Source: Bog-473 sp963744225 (GTDB lineage: Bacteria; Actinomycetota; Acidimicrobiia; Acidimicrobiales; RAAP-2). From it: 64,000 bases of DNA. Both the position numbers and the translations under genes were made by a program. How positions within the stretch are numbered: position 1 is the first letter of the stretch; each line of letters opens with the position of its first letter. The notes beneath the pieces were generated by a model. It was not told where the DNA came from, searched no databases, and was given only the letters and a program-made list of their open reading frames with translations. The stretch covers positions 124,001-188,000 of the forward strand of contig CAVUSV010000005.1 in the NCBI GenBank assembly GCA_963744225.1, written 5' to 3'. Shown here piece by piece: positions 55,033 through 64,000 of the stretch.

Positions 55033-55405
55033 TCGCGAGGCCCCGACCATGGGACAGCCCCATTCTAGGAACTCCTGGTCACATGGAGTGTGCACCCTTC
55101 CCACGACCGGCCGGTCTCCACGTCAGGGTTGGACCCGCTGCAACCGTTCCCGTGAGATTTCACACGATGGGACATCATCGGAACGTGAGGGGGATGGGAT
55201 CCGTTGCAGACCGTCACCGGGCGTCTCCGCGTTTCGACCGCTGTGGTCTCCAATCCCTACGCCGCCACCTTCGGTATATCCGTTTGTGGGCAAAATAACC
55301 ACGCCGCCCGCGACCCATTTTCGTTCCCCGGGTCGTCGACTGTGCGTCGGTCCATCGTGAGACGTTGTTCGTTCATCTTCCGCAAAGAGCACCGGGGGTC
55401 GATAC
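55033..55405. other. Intergenic stretch, no gene supported
   Basis: About 370 bp between the second glycanase and the divergent GT2 gene, likely holding both promoters. No RNA gene or clear repeat is visible. Confidence 0.4.
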
Positions 55406-56533
55406 GTGATGTGGAATAGTGCATTGGTGGCAAATGAAGACCAGGCGGCGCAACCGCTCGTCACCATCTGCATCCGCAACTACAACTACGGACGCTTCCT
55501 CGGTGAAGCCATTGAGAGCAGCCTCGATCAGACCTACGGGAAGGTCGAGGTGGTCGTCGTCGACGACGGCTCGACCGACGAATCGCGCGACGTGTTGTCC
55601 GCCTACGAGGACCGCGTTCGAACGATCCTGCAGCCCAACCGTGGACAGTTCAGCGCAGCAGTCGCTGGGCTCGAGGCCAGCAGCGGCGCATATGTCATGT
55701 TTCAGGACTCCGATGACCGACTGCATGCGGGCACGGTGGCGCGAGTTGTCAAAGCGTTCGAACGCAATCCGGGTGCGGGGCGTGTTCAATGGCGACTCAG
55801 CGTCATCACCGCGGACGGTGGATCAACCTCGCGTACCGTTCCACGTCGCGGGTGGGTCATGCCGGATGGCGACTTGGCTGAGCACGTTCTGCGTCGCCGT
55901 ACATATGTGTGGCCGCCCACCAGTGGCAATGCGTATCCGCGTCCCGCCCTCGACCTCGTGCTCCGCTGTCTCGGCCCAGAGCATGGCTTCGACGATGTCG
56001 ACCTACCCCTGGCCGAGGCAACTCCACTCATCGGCCCAGTCGTCAATCTCCTCGGCACTGGAGGTGACTACCGCTGGCACGGCGGCAACTTCTCAGGACT
56101 GATAAGGCGCGACCCGGTTCTCTACCTGCACGAGCGGATTGATGAGGTCGTGAGGGTTCAGGCCATGCTGGTCCGATTGGGTGACGCGCTGGGCCGTCAC
56201 GTCGACAAAGATCCTCGGGACGCGCTCGACTGGGCCTTCGCGGGCTACCGCCTCAGCTCCCTCCGGCTCGACCGGGCCCGCCACCCGCTCCTTGGAGACC
56301 GCGTCCTCAACGTGGCCGCCCACGGCATCCGCTCCGTGGCGGGACAGCCTGACTACTCCCTCCGCGCCCGGGCGAAGCGGGTGGCCTGGTTCGTCGCCAC
56401 CGCTCTGGCGCCAAGCTCCTATGCCGAGAGGCTCGTCGCGCGGGCATTCACGGGCACGCCCAGTAGCCCGCAGCCGATCAGACCCCAGGTGACTCGGGGC
56501 GACCTACGGGCCAGAACAGCTCATCTCGACTGA
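55406..56533 (+). CDS. Glycosyltransferase family 2
   Basis: 375 residues. PLVTICIRNYNYGRFLGEAI, YGKVEVVVVDDGSTDESRDV (GT-A DDGS), GAYVMFQDSDDRLHAGTVAR (DxD). A C-terminal helical region and LLGTGGDYRWHGGNF follow. It probably adds one sugar of the repeat. The start may be ATG 55409. The last 56 bp overlap the convergent deacetylase gene. Confidence 0.85.
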   Translation: MMWNSALVANEDQAAQPLVTICIRNYNYGRFLGEAIESSLDQTYGKVEVVVVDDGSTDESRDVLSAYEDRVRTILQPNRGQFSAAVAGLEASSGAYVMFQDSDDRLHAGTVARVVKAFERNPGAGRVQWRLSVITADGGSTSRTVPRRGWVMPDGDLAEHVLRRRTYVWPPTSGNAYPRPALDLVLRCLGPEHGFDDVDLPLAEATPLIGPVVNLLGTGGDYRWHGGNFSGLIRRDPVLYLHERIDEVVRVQAMLVRLGDALGRHVDKDPRDALDWAFAGYRLSSLRLDRARHPLLGDRVLNVAAHGIRSVAGQPDYSLRARAKRVAWFVATALAPSSYAERLVARAFTGTPSSPQPIRPQVTRGDLRARTAHLD

Positions 56534-58750
56534 GGAAGAGCTCGACCAGGTCCGGCGGCACGGAGGCCTGGTTGCGGGCCGACCCAGCGCTGCCGAGCTG
56601 GGACCCGTAGCAGGCTAGGGCGGCACGTTTCGCTTCGAGCCCAGGTGCGGTCGCCACCGCGACCGGCCGCCCCATTTGAAGCCATTGAGACGGTCCCAAG
56701 ATCGCCGTGGTGCCGGGGCGCCGGTTCGAGCGCACCAGGGCACTGGGGCGGTCCCAGGCCCACACAACATACTCCAGCAACTCCACCGGCCGATCTGCCG
56801 CAGCCGTCCGTGCAGCGCGGCCCAGTGCGGCGTGATCCGGATGAACGTCGTAGGCCCAGGGAGAGAGGACGACCGTGGGACACAGGTCGTCGATAGCCTG
56901 GGCCAAGCGATCGGCGAGCTCGTCCACATGTGAGGACAAGGTGCCGTCCTCGAACCCCCACCATGCGACCTGCGCAGGTTCGAGCCCGAGCGCGGCCGTT
57001 GCCGCGCCCAGCTCCCCATGCCGTTGTGCTGCGAGTGCAGCGGGCTCGCCCCCGTAGACTCCGCGGCTGCCGTCACTGACGACGATCACGAACGCCGAGT
57101 CCCGGCCGCGGTGTCGAGCCAGAACCCCGCCGCAGGCCAATGTCTCGTCGTCCGGGTGCGGAGCGAGGACGAGTACTCGGGCGCGCTCCAACTCCTCGCT
57201 CTGGTCTCGGCTAACGAATCCCGCCAGTCGGCTCGCGCCGTGGCCGAGGCGACGCTCACCGCGTCGCACGCCACGCCGCAGCATGGCGACACCGTCTGAG
57301 GCGGCCATGCCTCGCGGCCGCGCACGTGGCTTTCCGGCACCGTGACGCCACGCGTACCAGTTACGACCCAATCCCGGCGTGCTCGTCCAGAGACATGCCC
57401 TGCGCACGACCGGGTCGGTCATCGCTGGCGGCGTCCCACGGCGCGGATCGCAGGGCCCAAAGCCCTCGAGCAGGAGACGGTGTTCGGCCATCGCGGCGAA
57501 GGCCGTTTGGGCCACGAGCCCGACGAGATCAGAGTCGAGTCCGAGCGCGTCGGCCATCGCGAGGACCCAGCCAAAGAGCACCGTCGAGGAGTGGCTTTGA
57601 CCGGTCATGAGCTCGACGAAGTACCGATCCCGACCATCCTCGGTGTTCACGCCGTCGAGCTCGGCCAACGCTTCCGACAGGAAAAGCAAGAGGTCTCCGA
57701 GCGGCAGGCCCGAGGCCTGGACATCGGACCAGTCGACGACCTGGAAGCCGAAGTCGTCCTCAACGACCACGTTCCCGGACCACAGGTCTCCATGGCACAA
57801 CACCCGTGGGACGTCGTCGAGCTCGGGGGGCGCCAGATCCGCCACGGTCGGCTCGCGATGATGGCGCGTCGACTCGGCGAGCGCGAGCAGCCAAGTGGCC
57901 ACAGCATCAATGTTTGCCAGCTTGGCCTCCCGAGAAAATGGGCCCCGTAGACCGTTCGGTGAGCACGTAGCCGACGGCTGCTGTTTCGATCTCCAAATCT
58001 CCGCCCTCGAATCGCACGGAGCCGAGCGGCTGCGGCGCGTGGCCTTCGACGAGTGCGCTCGCAGCTATGGCGTCAACGAGGCCGAACGTGGTGGGAGACC
58101 GGTCCAGGTGGTCATTCCCCTTGGGCATGCGCTCGCACTTGACCACGAAGCGGGGAACATCGCCGTCGAAGACCTGGAAGACGACGCTGCCCTCTGTGCG
58201 AACCGGACCGAGGCAGAGGAGCCAGCCATCTCCCGCGCTGCCAACGAGTTGCTCGGCAGCAGCCAGGGTGGCCGGCATTACGGTGTCAGGAGCTGCGATC
58301 GTCACCGCGCGTGCGCCAGGAGGTGCCCCGAATGACACGGCGCCCGCCAGAAGCTTGCTGCGCAGCCACCTTGACTTGGAGGGGGCGACTCGGAGACGGC
58401 GATACACGTAGCGCATGACGTTTCGGCGTCGCAGCGGAATCAGAAAGGCTGCACGACAAACATCCGGTACGGCCAGGTAGTCCTCAGCCTCCAAACCGTG
58501 TTCCCGAGCGAGCGAGGACACGGGTCCGCCGATGAAGAGAAATGAGCGGGCCGGAAGGCGAAGTGCGGAATCGGCCTCGTCGGCGCTGGCGACGACCACG
58601 TCGGGTGTTGTGGAAGACTCGTCGTCGCCGTCGACTAACTCCACCCCGGCTTCCGCCAGGCCCGGGGCGAACACGGGCTGCGCCAGGCAGCACGCGTGCG
58701 GTCTTCGGGACCAGCGGGAGCAAGAGACGAGTATCGACGTCGCGCAGCAC
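56478..58750 (-). CDS. Aminoglycoside-phosphotransferase-like - PIG-L deacetylase fusion, two frame breaks
   Basis: One ~750-residue gene in three frames. N-terminal unknown domain (from GTG 58750, MLRDVDTRLLLPLVPKTARV; break near 58680, then FAPGLAEAGVELVDGD, FLFIGGPVSSLAREHGLEAE). Then a kinase-like half: VVFQVFDGDVPRFVVKCERM (Lys), break near 57920, VPRVLCHGDLWSGNVVVEDD (HGDxxxxN catalytic loop), FQVVDWSDVQASGLPLGDLL (DxD metal site). Then PIG-L: VLVLAPHPDDETLACGGVLA, VHPDHAALG. The kinase fold acts on small hydroxyl or amine groups, and PIG-L removes N-acetyl groups from sugars. They would act together on a sugar. The 3' end overlaps the GT2 gene. Confidence 0.75.
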
Positions 58751-60283
58751 CGATCAGCCCTCCGCTGATCGGGCGGGCGAGCGGCGACCGTGTGCGAGCG
58801 GTTCGTGCCTCGAGTGCGTCGAAGACCGCCTCCGCGATCTCGGCAGCCAACTCATCGGGCGGGCGAGTGCCATCAAGGACGATCACCCCCCGTCCGGCGG
58901 GACCTTCAAGCTCTTCGGCGTAAGTGCGGTCATGTGCCACGAGGTCGTCAATACGGTCTTCCAGCTTTCGCTGCTGTGCGGTGGCTGGGTCGAGCCGGAG
59001 CAGGAACGCGCAGGCCGGTGTCGGTGCCCAACGTCGCAAGAGATGTGTGAGATGGTCTGCGGTGCGCCCTGACAGGCCGTAGCGCCACCGCAGGTGGACG
59101 GCCGAGTCGAGCACGTATCGGTCGTAGACCAAGAGTTCGGCGTGGCCCGTGTAGCGCGACGACTGTCGGCGATATGTCCAGATCACCGAAGTGACGCTGA
59201 TCGAAGCCCAAATGGCGGAGAGCATGCCGCTCGAGCGTCTGAGCTCTCGCACCGGGTCGGGCGCCGGGCTCACCTGGCTGCCGGAGTCGACGGCCCGCTC
59301 CACCCGGCTCGAACTCCAGCCCTTGAGCGCCGCGACGGGAAGCAGCAGTCTCCGAGACCAGCGACGAAGGGCCCAGAGCCGGCGGTCCTCGCCCAGCTTG
59401 GCCCATTCGAGCGCAGAGCTGACCCCCATACGGTCGAACGTGTCCACCAGCAGGCGCGCCTGTGTCGATTTGCCCGATCCGTCGAGCCCGGAGAGCGAAA
59501 CGACGGCGGGGCGGCGCCGGCGCGGGAGGACCCGTCGTGCGGATGCGAGATGGGCCTGGGGTCTCGTCCAGCCGGACCCACGAAGACGCTCGTCGATGAC
59601 CTTGGCACGCGTCGCGCGCGCGAGATGAAGCCTCTACCGACGAGGCGCTCGAGTAGTTCGAGCGATCGGCCCCCGTGCCAGTCGCCCGATCGCTCGGCCG
59701 CGTGGTCCCAGGCTTTCGGGTCCCGTGCGACGCTCCAGTCCACGTAGCGCCGACGCTTCTCATCGAGGACGCCCACGCCCTCGACGACGCGGCGTGCCAG
59801 GATCAAGAGCGTATGGGCGGGGCTGGGACGGACGAGGTGCTCGAATCCCCGGAGGGGCACTGCCTCGTCGAACAGGGCGCGCTCCTCCTCCTCCGGGAGT
59901 CCCCACCCCGAGGACGGGTAGAGCTCGACCTGCTCACAGGTCCCCTGCCGGAACCTGACAAAGCGATGCCCCGCACGACGGAAGCCCTCTTCGAGCAATG
60001 CCGCCGCTACGGACTCCTCGGAGCTGGGTCGAACGAGAAGGTCGAGGTCGCGGCCTTCGCCCGGGGGGGACCCGTGGACCAACACGCGGTCGAGCGCCGC
60101 CCGGTCCACGACCTGAGCGCACTCCACCGTTGTGAGCGCTTCGAGGTGCAGCCAGCCGCCAGGCGGCACAGGCCCGCTTCCACCCCTCGCCCCCACAACG
60201 CTGTCCGGCTCCGCGGCCAACGCCTCCGAGGGGCAACACCCCTCCCCCTGTTCCATCCCGACCTTTCGTCCCGCCCGTCGCAC
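58635..60283 (-). CDS. Nucleotidyltransferase - thymidylate-kinase-like fusion, at least one frame break
   Basis: N-terminal minimal nucleotidyltransferase: DRVLVHGSPPGEGRDLDLLV (GS...DxD), VRPSSEESVAAALLEEGFRR, EHLVRPSPAHTLLILARRVV. A break near 59625 leads to TRAKVIDERLRGSG, VVSLSGLDGSGKSTQARLLV (Walker A), LLVYDRYVLDSAVHLRWRYG (DRY motif of thymidylate kinases), KLEDRIDDLVAHDRTYAEEL. The 3' end is unsure: it runs to 58635 in its frame, but another frame gives a stop near 58755 just before the next gene's GTG 58750. Paired with the kinase-PIG-L fusion. Confidence 0.7.
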
Positions 60284-60381
60284 CAGGTCAGGCGCGCACG
60301 GCTCTGGGAAACGCTAGACGAAGATGAACGTTGCGCGAACAAGCGTCCATCAGCAGGCGCGGGTAATGGCATCGTAGAGGG

Positions 60382-61932
60382 GTGGGTAGCGGGCACGACG
60401 AGGACGGCGCGCCGTTGCCCGAGGAGTCGGATCTGTCCGTGAGCGAGCGCCAGGAGCTGGCGGCCGAAATCGAAGCACAGCAGGTGGCCGATAGCGCGTC
60501 GTTCGGTACCGGTGGGTCCAGCCTCGGCACCTCCGCTATCCAGGGCGGCGCGTACCTTGCGGCCCGCGAGGTCGTGGGAATCGTCCTGCGCGCCGGTGGA
60601 ATCGTCGTGGTCACGCGGCTCATCGGGCCGAGCTCCTACGGGATCTACGCAGCGGCAGCCGCATTCGCCACCCTCATCGCTGCCGTCGCGCAGATGGGCC
60701 TCGAGGTCTACCTGATCCGTCAACCCGAGGAGCCGAGCGACACCCTTTACCAGCAGGTATTCAGCTTCCTCCTCGTGGTTTCGAGTGCCATGGCCGCTGT
60801 AGCCATCGTCGTCTCCTTGGTGCTCGGTCACTTCGTTTCGGGAATCTCCGCCAGCCAGCGGATCTTTATGCTCCTCATGCTGAGCGTGCCGTTCAACGTC
60901 GTCTGGGCGCCCGCCCAGGCCAAGATCGAGCGGGCCTTCGGCTACAAGCGCATGGCGTGGCTGGAGCTGGGTGGCGACGCGGTCCTTTATGCAGTCGCAA
61001 TCGTGCTCGCCTTTGCAGGCACCGGAGGCTGGTCGCTGGCCGTCGCCTTTGTGGTCTGGCAGGTCTGGCTCATGGTCGGCAGCTATTGGCTGGCCCGGCT
61101 CCGGCCGCGCTGGTCGTGGTCACGCGAGACGGCCCGGGACCTGGTCCGTCACGGTCTGCCCTATGCCAGTTCAGGCGCCATCGGCACGGCCAAGGGCCTC
61201 ATCAATCCAATCGTCGTCGGCTCGCTCTATGGCTCGACCGGCGTGGGCTACGTGGCACTCGCTATCCGGCTCATCGACACTCTTGGCTTTGCGCAGCGCG
61301 CTACTTGGCGGCTGGGCATGGTAGCGCTGAGCAAGGTACGCGAGCAGACCGATCGCCTCGTGCGGGGAGTCGAGCAGGGCATGGTCCTCCAGCTCTTGAT
61401 GACCTCCCTGCCCATCCTGGGGGCTTGTGTGCTGGCCAACTGGCTGATCCCCTTCGCCTTCGGGCAGAAATGGGTGCCGATGATCCCCGTGTTCGCCTGG
61501 CTGGCAGTGAGCCGGATCACCGCCGCCCCACTGACCGTGCTGTTCGCGCTGCTCTTCAGCGCGGCACGTAACACCGCTGTCGCGGTCGGCACCCTCATCA
61601 ACCTGATTGTCACCTTTGTCCTGGCAGTGCTCCTGGTGCACGCCCTCGGCATCGTCGGTTATGGCATCGCCACCGCCGCGGGAACCCTGTCCTGGATACA
61701 AATCATCCGCAGTGCTCGGCAGGTGGCTCCCTTCCGCAGTTGGGCCACCATCCGGCTCTTGCTTGGCTTGGTGCCTCCGGCGCTCTTCCCGCTTGTCGCC
61801 TGGCCTTTCAATCTGCTGCTCTTCGTGCCTCTTGCGGTCGTGTGCGCGGTCCCTCAGGTGCGCCGGGAGATGCTCTACTACATCCGCCTCGTTTGGGGTG
61901 GTCTCCGAAGTCCGGGCCAGATCAGCCGTTGA
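60382..61932 (+). CDS. Wzx-like oligosaccharide flippase
   Basis: 516 residues from GTG 60382. After a ~50-residue acidic cytosolic N-terminus come about 12 membrane helices: YLAAREVVGIVLRAGGIVVV, TRLIGPSSYGIYAAAAAFAT, and later IGTAKGLINPIVVGSLYGST, VGYVALAIRLIDTLGFAQRA (charged loops of the RfbX/Wzx fold). It flips lipid-linked repeats across the membrane. Converges with the last GT4 with a 3-bp gap. Confidence 0.85.
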   Translation: MGSGHDEDGAPLPEESDLSVSERQELAAEIEAQQVADSASFGTGGSSLGTSAIQGGAYLAAREVVGIVLRAGGIVVVTRLIGPSSYGIYAAAAAFATLIAAVAQMGLEVYLIRQPEEPSDTLYQQVFSFLLVVSSAMAAVAIVVSLVLGHFVSGISASQRIFMLLMLSVPFNVVWAPAQAKIERAFGYKRMAWLELGGDAVLYAVAIVLAFAGTGGWSLAVAFVVWQVWLMVGSYWLARLRPRWSWSRETARDLVRHGLPYASSGAIGTAKGLINPIVVGSLYGSTGVGYVALAIRLIDTLGFAQRATWRLGMVALSKVREQTDRLVRGVEQGMVLQLLMTSLPILGACVLANWLIPFAFGQKWVPMIPVFAWLAVSRITAAPLTVLFALLFSAARNTAVAVGTLINLIVTFVLAVLLVHALGIVGYGIATAAGTLSWIQIIRSARQVAPFRSWATIRLLLGLVPPALFPLVAWPFNLLLFVPLAVVCAVPQVRREMLYYIRLVWGGLRSPGQISR

Positions 61933-61935
61933 GGA

Positions 61936-63033
61936 TCACTGCGCTCCGATCACGTCGTCGAACAACGACTCGTAGGAGGCGATCATGGTGGCAGCACTGA
62001 AGCGCCGACGTGCGTCCTCGAAGGCATGGAGAACGAGCTCATCGCGCAGGTCCACGTCGTCGAGCATGCGGCGCGTGGCCCGAACGAAGCCCGCAAACTC
62101 GTCGGGCTCAACGAGGAGCCCAGTCTTCTCGTCCGTCAGCACTTCGCTGAGCCCCGCCACGTCGCTTGCCACGACGGGGATTCCGGCCAGCATGGCTTCG
62201 ACGGCGACCAGTCCAAAGCCTTCGTAGCGCGAGGGTACGAGCAGGACATCGAAGCGCCAGTGCTCCGGCCAGGGCGGCGGGACCCAGCCCGCGAAGCGGA
62301 CGCGATCGTTGACGCCCAGGGACGCGGCGGTCCGCTGAAGCGTGCCGAGCTCGGGCCCCTCGCCCAGAAAGGCGAGATCGCAATCGGGTAGCTCGACGAG
62401 TGCCTTCAAGGCAACGTCATAGCCCTTCTCTGGGGACAGCCGGCCGACGCAGCCAATCAACCGCCGTCCACCGTCGCTGCGTCGTGGCGGGGTGCGCGCC
62501 AGAGCGGGCTCTGGGACACCGTTGTGGATGAGGGATACCTGGCCCGGCGCCAGCTTGAGCTCGGCCTCCGTGGCGCGACAGACCGAGTCCGAGACGCCCA
62601 CGAATCGGGCGACGACCTTCGATGTGGCGCGCATAAGGGTGGTCTGGACCCGGTCGGTCCTAGAGATGACGCAGTGAACGACCGAGACGATGGGCCGCCG
62701 GGTCAGGGCTGCGGCCATAATGCCGTACTGCCCCTGATAAAGCTGCCCGTGTGCGACTAATACGATGTCGGGGTCCGCGGCTCGAAACGCCCGCATATGT
62801 GCCCGCATGGAGCCAATGTCGAACTTGCTCGTGACCCGTGGCACCACGGCGACGTTTGAGCCGGATCGTGAGCGGGCAATGGCGGAGGCGACCGCTTCGT
62901 CTGTGCCGACAACCTCCACCGCGTAGCGGTCGTCCAGACCTCCCAGCAGCGTCGACATCCACTGCTCCATGCCGCCGAATTGCTCGGAATCGAGGTAGCA
63001 GCAGAGGCGTCGTTCGGTTGCGGCCGTCTTCAC
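61936..63033 (-). CDS. Glycosyltransferase family 4
   Basis: 365 residues. LCCYLDSEQFGGMEQWMSTL (GT-B opening), IVSVVHCVISRTDRVQTTLM, LIGCVGRLSPEKGYDVALKA, LPDCDLAFLGEGPELGTLQR, and LVPSRYEGFGLVAVEAMLAG, the E-x7-E donor motif. It has all conserved blocks and no break. Probably a hexosyltransferase of the repeat unit. Confidence 0.88.
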   Translation of the reverse strand: MKTAATERRLCCYLDSEQFGGMEQWMSTLLGGLDDRYAVEVVGTDEAVASAIARSRSGSNVAVVPRVTSKFDIGSMRAHMRAFRAADPDIVLVAHGQLYQGQYGIMAAALTRRPIVSVVHCVISRTDRVQTTLMRATSKVVARFVGVSDSVCRATEAELKLAPGQVSLIHNGVPEPALARTPPRRSDGGRRLIGCVGRLSPEKGYDVALKALVELPDCDLAFLGEGPELGTLQRTAASLGVNDRVRFAGWVPPPWPEHWRFDVLLVPSRYEGFGLVAVEAMLAGIPVVASDVAGLSEVLTDEKTGLLVEPDEFAGFVRATRRMLDDVDLRDELVLHAFEDARRRFSAATMIASYESLFDDVIGAQ

Positions 63034-63258
63034 CCCCGACCACTGTGTTGCGAGCGCGCCAGGGGTCGCCCCGGGAGGGACTGCGCCCAGACCGGGCGCT
63101 GGGCGTGCACGCGGGCGTCGCGGTAAACAGGATCTATGGCATCAATGTGAATCAGAGTAGAGGACACCTGCTGTTCGCGAAAGGACCACGTGTCGTTCAC
63201 GGGATCGGCCTGGCTGGCCTGCAACGTCCCGTTGTGCTCGAATTGATGGTGATTTGGC

Positions 63259-64000
63259 CTAACTGACCCTAATGACCGCCCCGATGGCCGAGGAGGTGCT
63301 GGCCGGGGACTGTGTGGACGTCGGCGACAGCGAGCCGGTCAGGTTCGAGTCGAAGAGGAACATGTTGCCCAGGGCCGTCGGGTCGTAGGTGACCCCGGTC
63401 GTCGAACCGGCGAAGACCTGGTTGGGGCAGCGGCTGTAGCTGACGTAGAGCTCGCCGGCACTCGCGGCGGTGAGGGTGGGGGACGCGACGGTGGTCGAGG
63501 AGGCGTTCGACTGGCCGGCCGCGACGTCTTTGGCCCAGACCGAGGCGCCCCCTAGCCCCGCCGTGAACTCCTGAGCGATGAGCTCGATGCTCGAGGAGCC
63601 CACCGAGGCCGAATAGGCAAGGTTGATCGTCGTGGACCCGGCCGCGGTGACGGTGCCGAGCCAGATCTCGAGGTCGTGGGAGGTCGCGTCCTCGTAGGAG
63701 CTCACCTTGGTCCAGCTGGCCCCGCCCCCGCTGACCGAGCTCACCGTCGCGCTGCTCGTGGTGACCTTGACGGTCAGCACCAAGGCGTCGCCCACGGTCT
63801 TCGGACTCACCGAAAGCGAGCTCACCCCCGTGCCCTGGCTGTCGGCCATGGAGCCGACGGGAGCGATGGTGGGCGGACCGCTCTGGGTGGTGTAGGTGTA
63901 CCGGTCTCCCACCGTGGTGCCGCTTGTCCCGTGGGGACCGCTCACCCTCACGTCCACGGTGCCGCTGCCCGCAGGGGCGTTCACACTGATCACGGTGGCC
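63259..64000 (-). CDS. Surface/secreted repeat-type protein, C-terminal part (runs off right edge)
   Basis: The minus strand stays open to the window end, so the N-terminus is outside. The visible 247 residues start with an IPT/TIG-like beta domain (SVNAPAGSGTVDVRVSGPHG, TSGTTVGDRYTY), then a beta-sandwich region (GDALVLTVKVTTSSATVSSV, SGGGASWTKVSSYEDATSHD, STTINLAYSASVGSSSIELI), ending in NLTGSLSPTSTQSPASTSSA. Thr/Ser/Gly rich and almost free of Cys, typical of exported adhesin-like proteins. It may belong with the polysaccharide locus. Confidence 0.75.
   Translation of the reverse strand, partial: ATVISVNAPAGSGTVDVRVSGPHGTSGTTVGDRYTYTTQSGPPTIAPVGSMADSQGTGVSSLSVSPKTVGDALVLTVKVTTSSATVSSVSGGGASWTKVSSYEDATSHDLEIWLGTVTAAGSTTINLAYSASVGSSSIELIAQEFTAGLGGASVWAKDVAAGQSNASSTTVASPTLTAASAGELYVSYSRCPNQVFAGSTTGVTYDPTALGNMFLFDSNLTGSLSPTSTQSPASTSSAIGAVIRVS

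Overview
The window is high-GC actinobacterial DNA, most likely from a member of the Acidimicrobiia. The clues are the gene order polA next to an ANTAR response regulator, a TIGR03085-type (mycothiol-linked family) protein, many GTG/TTG starts with 4-bp overlaps, a large SARP-type regulator, and secreted proteins with the 42-residue 'GYWLVASDGGIFSFGDA' repeat that I associate with Acidimicrobiia. No plasmid, phage or transposase gene was recognised. A major caveat is that many genes switch reading frame once or several times, even housekeeping ones (polA, menC). Where I worked out the repair it is usually removal of one G or C, so most of these look like single-base assembly or sequencing errors rather than real pseudogenes. 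I give the whole gene span and state where the frame breaks.

Layout. (1) 1-10.5 kb: mixed small genes on both strands: YihY/BrkB membrane protein, amidohydrolase, ABM, ASCH, PilZ and DUF1059 proteins, a lipoprotein, a cupin and a DUF3089 hydrolase. (2) 10.6-15.6 kb: a housekeeping minus-strand operon, menC - coiled-coil protein - pdtaR-like regulator - polA, with a tRNA-Leu(CAA) just upstream on the other strand. Frame breaks are densest here. (3) 15.6-28.7 kb: accessory-looking stretch of small or orphan genes: cupin-cyclase, secreted beta-propeller, methyltransferase, RidA, cell-wall-lytic-like protein, a MerR regulator with its divergent NTF2-like target, and several hypotheticals. A 17-bp GTCACA direct-repeat motif occurs at both ends, and a tRNA 3'-end-like remnant lies at the right end. 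(4) 29.1-38.7 kb: a tightly packed minus-strand catabolic operon of nine genes: acyl-CoA synthetase, three-subunit ferredoxin-dependent 2-oxoacid oxidoreductase, D-2-hydroxyacid dehydrogenase, sugar-phosphate-isomerase-like protein, Gfo/Idh/MocA dehydrogenase, EthD-like protein and cupin. A divergent TetR gene plus cupin faces it, and a conserved ~34-bp element appears in both control regions.

(5) 39.4-43.0 kb: a giant AAA-TPR-SARP regulator. (6) 43.0-63.0 kb: an exopolysaccharide locus with genes on alternating strands: five glycosyltransferases (GT4, GT2) plus a GT28-like one, a polyprenyl-phosphate glycosylphosphotransferase with a coupled 68-residue protein, a Wzz-like co-polymerase, a Wzy/O-antigen-ligase-like polymerase, a Wzx flippase, two secreted GH26-like glycanases, and two unusual fusions (nucleotidyltransferase-thymidylate-kinase-like and aminoglycoside-phosphotransferase-like-PIG-L deacetylase). 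(7) The right edge holds part of a surface protein.

How parts work together: regions 4 and 6 are the two coherent systems. Region 4 looks like oxidation of a hydroxy acid or sugar-derived acid through a 2-oxoacid to an acyl-CoA with electrons going to ferredoxin, under TetR control. Region 6 contains the complete set of steps for a Wzx/Wzy-type polymer (priming, assembly, flipping, polymerisation, length control) plus tailoring and trimming enzymes.
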